From positions 1 to 40,891 of the forward strand of contig JALVTH010000030.1 of NCBI GenBank assembly GCA_027036015.1: 40,891 nucleotides of DNA. The letters run 5' to 3'. The notes below the pieces were generated by a model. That model was not told the DNA's origin and did no database searches. It saw only the letters and a program-made list of their open reading frames with translations. Source of the DNA: Campylobacteraceae bacterium. GTDB taxonomy: Bacteria; Campylobacterota; Campylobacteria; Campylobacterales; Sulfurovaceae. Shown here in pieces: positions 35,408 to 40,891 of this stretch; the stretch's first letter is position 1, and every line of letters begins with the position of its first letter. The position numbers and the translations under genes are program-made.

Positions 35408-36364
35408 GTGACTAAAGAGTTAATCATTGCAACAAGGCAAAGTCAGCTTGCTCTATGGCAAGCTTATCATGTGAAAGAGTTAATAGAAAAAAAGTTTAGT
35501 GATATTAAAGTAATTATTAATAAAATGACAAGCAAAGGTGATAAGATTTTAAATAAACCTTTGGCTTTAATTGGTGGAAAAGGACATTTTACTAAAGAGC
35601 TTGAAGATGCAATGCTTGCTAGTCAAGCTCATATGGCTGTGCATTCACTTAAAGATGTGCCAACCTTTATTCCAGAAGGTTTAGAGCTTGCAGCAATTAC
35701 AAAACGCCAAGATCAAAGTGATCTTTTTTTATCACAAAAGTATAAGAGTTTTGATGAGTTACCAAGTGGGGCAATTGTTGGAACAACAAGTTTACGAAGA
35801 AAAATGCAAATTTTACACAAACGACCTGATTTGTTTGTGAAAGATTTGCGAGGCAATGTTAATACAAGGCTTCGCAAATTAAAAGAGGGCGAGTATGATG
35901 CAATCATTTTAGCCTATATTGGATTAAAAAGGCTCAATTTAATTGATGAAGTAAACTATTCTCATAAATTAGATTTTATGATTCCACCAATGGGGCAAGC
36001 AGCACTTGGAATTGAAATTGTAAAAGAAAATTCTCTTGCAAAAGAAGTAGCAGCAGCACTTAATGATGAAGATACCTTTTTTTGCACAACGTTAGAGCGA
36101 GATTTTCTAAAAGCAATAGAAGCTGGATGCTCTTCGCCAGTAGCAGTAAATGCTTCTATAATTGGTGAGGAAGTTGTAATAAAAGCTTTAATTGGCACAG
36201 TTGATGGAAAAAAAATAATGAAAAAAGCGCTGCAAGCCAAAAAAGAAAAAGCAAAAGAGTTGGGGGTAAAACTTGCTCAACTGATGCTTGAGAGTGGTGC
36301 AAAAGAGTTACTTAAAGAAGCCGAAGAAAATGTCTTTAAAGAATATCGTGTTCCTCGTTTGTAG
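35408..36364 (+). CDS. hemC: Hydroxymethylbilane synthase
   Basis: Polymerises four porphobilinogens to hydroxymethylbilane in haem synthesis. The dipyrromethane cofactor cysteine is C241 in AIEAGCSSPVAVNA. Other motifs are IATRQSQLALWQA, GGKGHFTKELEDAML, AVHSLKDVP and SLRRKMQIL. Length 318 is normal. The start is GTG six bases after the previous stop, with only a weak ribosome site, so it probably depends on coupling. Its last 35 bases overlap the start of a small lipoprotein gene. Confidence 0.95.
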   Translation: MTKELIIATRQSQLALWQAYHVKELIEKKFSDIKVIINKMTSKGDKILNKPLALIGGKGHFTKELEDAMLASQAHMAVHSLKDVPTFIPEGLELAAITKRQDQSDLFLSQKYKSFDELPSGAIVGTTSLRRKMQILHKRPDLFVKDLRGNVNTRLRKLKEGEYDAIILAYIGLKRLNLIDEVNYSHKLDFMIPPMGQAALGIEIVKENSLAKEVAAALNDEDTFFCTTLERDFLKAIEAGCSSPVAVNASIIGEEVVIKALIGTVDGKKIMKKALQAKKEKAKELGVKLAQLMLESGAKELLKEAEENVFKEYRVPRL

Positions 36365-36740
36365 CTTTTTTTTACTAAGTTCTTGCAAGAGTCCTTATAA
36401 AGCAAGGATAACCTTTTATGATAAAAATATTACTAAAATTCCTTGCTTAGCATATACTCCTTCCCTCAATTCACCTTTACACAAAGCACTAAAAAAACTT
36501 TATCCATTTAATAATAACTGTCCCTTTAGACTCCATTTAGGATATAAAAATAATATAGTTTGCAATAGCATTTATAATGTTCCTCAAAAAACAACTTCAA
36601 ATTTTCCAAGAGCTTATATTCGTTTAGATGTGCAAAAAGGCTTTAAAATGATTTATACTTATTATAAAGATTTAGAAGATAAAGCCACACTTAAAGATTT
36701 AAAAGAGGCTTTTAACAGATTAAAAAAAGATATTTTATAA
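36330..36740 (+). CDS. Small putative lipoprotein, 136 aa
   Basis: Unknown protein with a lipoprotein signal: MSLKNIVFLVCSFFLLSSC, lipobox cysteine C19. The mature part of about 118 residues is basic, with three or four further cysteines (for example PCLAYTP, NCPFRLH and VCNSIYN). I do not recognise the family. The ATG at 36330 lies inside the end of hemC in another frame; a longer reading from 36288 adds only charged residues before the signal and is unlikely. The gene probably closes the hemC operon. A promoter for yebC follows. Confidence 0.62.
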   Translation: MSLKNIVFLVCSFFLLSSCKSPYKARITFYDKNITKIPCLAYTPSLNSPLHKALKKLYPFNNNCPFRLHLGYKNNIVCNSIYNVPQKTTSNFPRAYIRLDVQKGFKMIYTYYKDLEDKATLKDLKEAFNRLKKDIL

Positions 36741-36749
36741 GAAAAAGAG

Positions 36750-36755
36750 TATAAT
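36750..36755 (+). promoter_or_regulatory. -10 element for yebC
   Basis: TATAAT, 28 bases before the yebC ATG and ten bases after the upstream stop. The region before it is A/T rich, with no clear -35. Confidence 0.45.
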
Positions 36756-36783
36756 TGCACTAACTTTTTAATAGGAGCAATCA

Positions 36784-37524
36784 ATGGGTAGAGCTTTTGA
36801 ATATCGAAAAGCGGCAAAACTAAAGCGCTGGGGAACAATGTCGCGTCTATTTCCAAAGCTTGGAAAGATGATTACAATTGCAGCAAAACAAGGTGGTTCT
36901 CCAGATCCAGAAATGAATGCAAAGCTAAGAACAGCAATAATGAATGCAAAAGCGCAAAATATGCCAAAAGATTTAATTGAGCGAGCTATCAAAAGAGCTT
37001 TTGAAAAAGATGCAAAAGATTTAAAAGAGATAACTTATGAAGCAAAAGCGCCTCATGGAGTGCAACTTATCATTGAGTGCGCAACCGATAATTCAACAAG
37101 AACTGTAGCAAATGTTAAAGCGATTTTAAGAAAAAATAATGCAGAGCTTTTACCATCGGGTTCACTCAATTACATTTTTACTAAAAAAGCAGTTTTTGAG
37201 TTTGACTATGATGAGAATTTAGATTTAGAAGAGTTAGAGCTTGATTTGATTGATTATGGTTTAGAAGAAGTAGAAGAAGATGTTCTTCCTCAAGAAAATG
37301 GAGAAGATAAGAAAATTATTAGAATTTATGGGGAGTTTAAATCATTTGGAGAGCTTTCAAAAGCTTTAGAAAAGCATGGAATTGAAGTGAAAAAAGCAAA
37401 TGTTGAATATATTGCTAATGCGCCAATTGAATTAAGTGATGAAGCAAGTGAAGAGATTGTAAATTTAGTAGAAAAATTAGAAGAAGATGATGATGTGCAA
37501 AAGGTTTATACTAATATTGCATAA
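36784..37524 (+). CDS. YebC/PmpR-family protein
   Basis: YebC/TACO1 family. Members bind DNA as regulators or help ribosomes through difficult sequences such as polyproline; which applies here is unknown. Family features are the N-terminal MGRAFEYRKAAKLKRWG, QGGSPDPEMNAKLRTAI, NMPKDLIERAIKRA, and the acidic middle and C-terminal domains. The 246-residue length is normal. AGGAG lies six bases before the ATG. Its final 14 bases overlap the convergent ppx/gppA-like gene. Confidence 0.93.
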   Translation: MGRAFEYRKAAKLKRWGTMSRLFPKLGKMITIAAKQGGSPDPEMNAKLRTAIMNAKAQNMPKDLIERAIKRAFEKDAKDLKEITYEAKAPHGVQLIIECATDNSTRTVANVKAILRKNNAELLPSGSLNYIFTKKAVFEFDYDENLDLEELELDLIDYGLEEVEEDVLPQENGEDKKIIRIYGEFKSFGELSKALEKHGIEVKKANVEYIANAPIELSDEASEEIVNLVEKLEEDDDVQKVYTNIA

Positions 37525-38416
37525 AATTTTGGCACTCTTGAAGTGCTACCCCAACACTTAATCCATCGTCAATTACTATAACTTCTTTTTTATGTAAAAT
37601 CTCAAAAATTTTTTGAAAGATAATAACTCCTGCTAAAATTAAATCTTCTCTTCCAACGCCAACAGCTATTTGGCGTTCTTTAATATCCATAGCTAAAAGT
37701 TTATGCAAATAAAAATCAAGTTCATCATAAAAAAGTTTCGTTCCAGTTACGATTTTAGCATCATAGCTTTCATAATTTAAATTATGTTTTAAGGCTGCAA
37801 TTGTAGTAGGAGTGCCAGCTGTTGCACAAAAAATTAATTTATCAAGTTCAAATGATGAGACAAACTTTTTTATAGCTTGAAGTTTTTCTTCAATAAACAT
37901 TGGAATCTCATCTAATGAGTTAGTGCTATTTGCAACTGTAACAATACCAAAATCAAAACTTTGGGCATAAACTTTATCATCGATATAAAAACTAATCTCA
38001 GTCGATGCTCCTCCAATGTCAACTAAAACAAAATTTTGTAAGATATCCAGCTTTTCTAAGCGAAACTTCACTGCTTCAAGCGTTAAGATTGCTTCCTTTT
38101 GAGGGCTAATGATTTGAAATTCAATATTAGTTGCATTTTTAATAGATTCAATTGCTTCTTTGGCATTTAGTGCTACGCGCATTGCTTGAGTTGTTACAGC
38201 CTTAATGTGGATGTTTTTAAAATCAATTTTTTCTTGAGCTCTTTTTAAGGCTGTAATAATTCTTTGTATTGCTTCATTTGAAATTTTTTTTGTTTTATGT
38301 AAATCTTGGGCAGTCCTAACAGTTGCTAAAAAGCTTGCAGTTATCTCTTTTTTTTGGCAATCAAATTTTGTAACTTGCAAAGTATTTGAGCCCAAATCAA
38401 TTGCAATAAGCTGCAT
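37511..38416 (-). CDS. Ppx/GppA phosphatase family protein
   Basis: Exopolyphosphatase or guanosine pentaphosphatase family, with the actin/Hsp70-like ATPase fold. Phosphate-binding motifs are IAIDLGSNTLQV at the N-terminus and LVDIGGASTEISF in the centre; CATAGTPTTIAAL and VGVGREDLILAG follow. At 301 residues it is the short form with no C-terminal HD-like domain, as usual in Campylobacterota. Which substrate, polyphosphate or pppGpp, cannot be told. I start at ATG 38416; it overlaps the ilvA stop by one base (TGATG). Confidence 0.9.
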   Translation of the reverse strand: MQLIAIDLGSNTLQVTKFDCQKKEITASFLATVRTAQDLHKTKKISNEAIQRIITALKRAQEKIDFKNIHIKAVTTQAMRVALNAKEAIESIKNATNIEFQIISPQKEAILTLEAVKFRLEKLDILQNFVLVDIGGASTEISFYIDDKVYAQSFDFGIVTVANSTNSLDEIPMFIEEKLQAIKKFVSSFELDKLIFCATAGTPTTIAALKHNLNYESYDAKIVTGTKLFYDELDFYLHKLLAMDIKERQIAVGVGREDLILAGVIIFQKIFEILHKKEVIVIDDGLSVGVALQECQNFMQY

Positions 38417-39630
38417 CAATGCTCCTCTTTAAATTTATAACCGTGTTCTTGTAAAAGCTTTCTAATTTCTTCTTGATGCTCTTTTCCTTTCGTTTCAAGT
38501 GCAACGCTAACAAGTGCATCACCAAATTCTAAATCTGTTGATGTTCTATCATATCCAATTTGAACAATATTTGCATTGGCTTTTCGCATTAAACTTGCAA
38601 ATCCTTCAAGAGCACCTGGCTTGTCAATAAGAGTAACGACTAATTTCATTTTTCGATACGTTTTTACAAGCCCTCGCTCAATTATAAGAGAAAGCATTGT
38701 TACATCAATATTTCCACCACTAAGTAATATACAAATTTTTGCATTTTTAGGTAAGAAATCAAGTTTTTTATGCATTAATGCAGCAATTCCTACAGCTCCA
38801 GCACCTTCTACTAAAAGTTTTTGTTTCTCAAGCAAAAACAAAATAGCACTTGCAATTTCATCATCATTTACTAATAAAATATCATCTATATATTGTAAAA
38901 TATATTCAAGTGTCATAGGTGAAGCATTTTTAACAGCAATTCCATCAGCAATTGTTTTAACACTTTTTGTTGAGAGAGCTTTTTTGGCTTTAAAAGATTT
39001 TGCCATTGCAGGAGCTCCACTAGCGGCTACGCCAATTACTTTAATATGAGGATTAAGTACCTTTGCAGCAACTCCAATTCCACTAATTAATCCTCCACCA
39101 CCAACTGGAACAACAATTGCATCTAAATCATCTATCTCTTTAAATATTTCTAAATAAATTGTTCCTTGTCCAGCAATGACATCATCATCAGCGAAAGGGT
39201 GAACAAATTCTAAATTATGCTCTTTTGCATACTCTATTGCATGGTTATAGGCTTCATCATAATTTGCTCCTTTTAAAACAACTCTTGCTCCATAACTTTT
39301 AACACCTTGCACTTTATTAAGCGGAGTTGATTCTGGCATAAAAATTGTAGCTTTTATATTAAAATAGTGAGCACTAAAAGCAACTCCTTGAGCATGATTT
39401 CCTGCACTTGCTGCTACAACTCCGCCTTTTTTACCCTCTTCAATTAAAGTTGCAATTTTATTAAAAGCTCCTCTTAGCTTAAAAGAACCTGTAACTTGCA
39501 AATTGTCTTTTTTAAGATAAATTTCATAGCCATATTTTTGGCTAAGCATTGGAGCATAAGCTAAAGGAGTATTGTGTGCTACCTTTTTTACTCTTTTGTA
39601 GGCTTTTTTGACATCTTCAAAATTTATCAT
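38416..39630 (-). CDS. ilvA: Threonine ammonia-lyase (threonine dehydratase)
   Basis: PLP enzyme that deaminates threonine to 2-oxobutyrate, first step of isoleucine synthesis. The cofactor lysine is K51 in GSFKLRGAFNK, the glycine loop is in VPVGGGGLISGI, and AASAGNHAQGVA is the substrate loop. The C-terminal part from about residue 325 is an ACT-like domain of the short (404 residue) form, in which feedback control is usually weaker or different from the two-ACT enzyme. AAGGAA lies upstream of the ATG. The ppx/gppA-like gene is coupled downstream. Confidence 0.94.
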   Translation of the reverse strand: MINFEDVKKAYKRVKKVAHNTPLAYAPMLSQKYGYEIYLKKDNLQVTGSFKLRGAFNKIATLIEEGKKGGVVAASAGNHAQGVAFSAHYFNIKATIFMPESTPLNKVQGVKSYGARVVLKGANYDEAYNHAIEYAKEHNLEFVHPFADDDVIAGQGTIYLEIFKEIDDLDAIVVPVGGGGLISGIGVAAKVLNPHIKVIGVAASGAPAMAKSFKAKKALSTKSVKTIADGIAVKNASPMTLEYILQYIDDILLVNDDEIASAILFLLEKQKLLVEGAGAVGIAALMHKKLDFLPKNAKICILLSGGNIDVTMLSLIIERGLVKTYRKMKLVVTLIDKPGALEGFASLMRKANANIVQIGYDRTSTDLEFGDALVSVALETKGKEHQEEIRKLLQEHGYKFKEEH

Positions 39631-39651
39631 TGAGTTTCCTTATTGCTTTTA

Positions 39652-39676
39652 TGATACAATTGAGGGAATTATACCA
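39652..39676. promoter_or_regulatory. Divergent extended -10 promoters (CoA-binding gene / ilvA)
   Basis: On the plus strand TGATACAAT (39652-39660) is an extended -10 for the CoA-binding gene. On the minus strand TGGTATAAT (39668-39676) is an extended -10 for ilvA. The two are eight bases apart. Confidence 0.45.
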
Positions 39677-39691
39677 CTAAAAGGATAAAGT

Positions 39692-40123
39692 ATGGAGTGT
39701 GAATTTCCAACCATTAATGCAAATAGTGAAGAGATTCAAACAATTTTACAAAAATATAAAAATATTGCAATTGTAGGGGCTTCTCCAAATCCCCAAAAAG
39801 ATAGCCATAAAGTAACAAAATATATGATAGAAGCTGGATACAATGTTTTTCCAATCTATCCAAAAGAAGATGAAATTTTAGGACAAAAAGTTTATAGAAG
39901 TTTGTTAGAGATACCTCATAAAGTTGATATTGTAGTAGTTTTTAGAAAACCACAAGCTGTTTTAGCTGTTGCTGAAGCTGCAATTAAAAGAGGCGATGTT
40001 GACGTGCTTTGGACTCAACTTGGAATTGTGAATAACGAAGCTGCAAAATTAGCTGAAGAAAATGGAATTAAAGTGGTACAAAACCATTGCATCAAAATTG
40101 AGCATGCAAGATATTTTGGCTAA
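39692..40123 (+). CDS. CoA-binding (Rossmann) domain protein
   Basis: Stand-alone CoA-binding domain protein, similar to the N-terminal part of succinyl-CoA synthetase alpha. Motifs are NIAIVGASPNPQKDSHKV (nucleotide loop), YNVFPIYPKEDEILGQKVY, VDIVVVFRKP and VLWTQLGIVN. Family members have no settled role. At 143 residues it is the usual single-domain form. AAAGGAT lies upstream of the ATG. A terminator overlaps its stop codon, and it converges on the 3D-domain gene. Confidence 0.9.
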   Translation: MECEFPTINANSEEIQTILQKYKNIAIVGASPNPQKDSHKVTKYMIEAGYNVFPIYPKEDEILGQKVYRSLLEIPHKVDIVVVFRKPQAVLAVAEAAIKRGDVDVLWTQLGIVNNEAAKLAEENGIKVVQNHCIKIEHARYFG

Positions 40124-40143
40124 AGCCCACTTGGGCTTTTATT
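40123..40143 (+). terminator. Rho-independent terminator after CoA-binding gene
   Basis: AAGCCC ACTT GGGCTT with TTATT after it: 6-bp G/C-containing stem, 4-base loop and a short T tract, starting at the stop codon of the CoA-binding gene. Confidence 0.75.
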
Positions 40144-40876
40144 GAATATAAAGAACAATCTTTCTTTTACCCCACTGAAGCGCTTTTTTCTTATTAAGCC
40201 CCATGTAAATATCAATTCTACTTCGAAATCTTTTATTCATTTTATCTCTAACAGTATAAAGTCCTGGAAGTCCTTGAATTTTTACTTTTTTCCCATTGGT
40301 TAAACCATACTTTTTAATCAAATCGCGAGAAACTGCAATAATTTTCATACCTGGTTTAATTTTATTATTCCAAGCTGCCAAAAATGGAGTTTTATCAGTT
40401 TGTCCTGGATGAGAAGTATAAGCAGTTGCAATTACTTGAATTTTCTTTTTAAAGTGTTTAATCTCTTTTGGTTTTTTAAATTTTGTTAAAGCTACTTTAT
40501 TATTAATTTTTTGGCGTTTTTGTAAAACACGTTTAATTTTTACAACTTTAATTTTTTTACTTTGATACTCTTTTGCAGTTGTATTTTCTTGTAGTTTTTT
40601 TGAAGCAAATTTTACAATTGCTTTGCTACGACGTTTTATTTTACTAATTTTTTTATTTGCTTCTTGTGTAACTTTACTAAGCTTTTTTTGCGTTTTTTTA
40701 ATTGTGATTACTGCTTTTTGTTTTAATTTTTCTTTTTCTAATTTTTCTTTTTTTTCTTTTTTTATTTTTGTTTTTTCTTTTTTTTTTGTTTTTTTTTTAT
40801 CTTTTTTTTTTATTTTTTTATTTTGTTTTTTTTTTTTCTTTTCATACTCCTCATCACTAAATTTTCTAACATAGTT
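40139..40876 (-). pseudogene. 3D-domain protein with lysine-rich linker; start missing, probable frameshift
   Basis: The C-terminal 100 residues are a 3D domain (double-psi barrel related to RlpA/MltA): ATAYTSHPGQTDKTPF, AAWNNKIKPGMKIIAV, then the three aspartates in SRDLI, VRDKMN and RIDIYMGLN. It is probably an exported cell-wall protein. The frame is open back to 40876 but has no ATG, GTG or TTG before the TTG at 40381, which lies inside the domain, and a TGA stands at 40877-40879. So the true start must lie in another frame. The next frame upstream reads KVKIE at the window edge; one missing A near 40875-40877 would give KVKIENYVRKFSDEEYEKK. The linker has 27 lysines in 43 residues, with a 12-base A run. 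Confidence 0.65.
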
Positions 40877-40891
40877 TCAATTTTTACCTTT

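Noticed and set aside
40623-40874. Phenylalanine-rich plus-strand frame resembling a membrane protein
   Set aside because: It is the antisense of the lysine-rich linker; runs of TTT/TTC produce false hydrophobic segments.

Overview
The window is core chromosome of a low-GC member of the Campylobacterota (former Epsilonproteobacteria). The evidence is the gene content and order: DUF2018 (HP0242 type), long-chain polyprenyl synthase, hemA, proS, fxsA, DsbC-like protein and hemC in one run; the gatA-guaB-fabH run; cmoB, RNase Y and 5-formyl-THF cyclo-ligase together; and the A/T-rich codon use. I cannot fix the genus. There is no prophage, insertion sequence, CRISPR array or obvious defence locus. 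Almost every base is coding, with many start/stop overlaps.

Layout. 1-3.4 kb: end of argD, a TolC-family outer-membrane protein, a MidA-like methyltransferase, and a small convergent unknown gene. 3.5-6.7 kb (minus): a secreted two-repeat protein of unknown role, then a znuA-znuC-znuB metal uptake operon. 6.8-7.6 kb (minus): seven tRNA genes from one near-consensus promoter, in two copies of a Lys-(Glu)-Val-Asp cassette; the second copy in transcription order lacks tRNA-Glu. 7.6-16.4 kb: cinA-like gene, divergent ileS, a 36-codon membrane protein missed by length cut-offs, gatA, guaB, fabH and an RsmB-type rRNA methyltransferase with an in-frame stop. 16.4-18.5 kb: a 2-oxoglutarate oxygenase, a frameshifted YchJ-type gene and a periplasmic YfdX protein. 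18.5-23.3 kb: tyrA and an aminoacyl-tRNA-protein transferase (minus), then trmN6-like, YkgJ-like, TPR protein and trpC (plus). 23.2-26.7 kb (minus): MTHFS, RNase Y, cyclophilin, cmoB. 26.8-30.0 kb: ftsY, a lipoprotein, a CAP-domain protein, a NifU-like scaffold and a ComF-like phosphoribosyltransferase. 30.0-36.7 kb: the DUF2018-to-hemC operon, which joins quinone side-chain and tetrapyrrole synthesis, ending in a small lipoprotein. 36.8-40.9 kb: yebC, ppx/gppA and ilvA (minus), a CoA-binding protein, and a 3D-domain protein with a lysine-rich linker running to the window edge.

The most notable signals are the three apparently broken genes (in-frame stop near 16.26 kb, frameshift near 17.30 kb, probable frameshift near 40.88 kb), the small ileS-gatA membrane protein, the duplicated tRNA cassette, a hairpin that encloses the ribosome binding site of the oxygenase gene, and three convergent gene pairs that each share one TTAA as a double stop. 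I found no convincing undescribed multi-gene system. The lesions may be real decay or consensus errors and should be checked against reads first.
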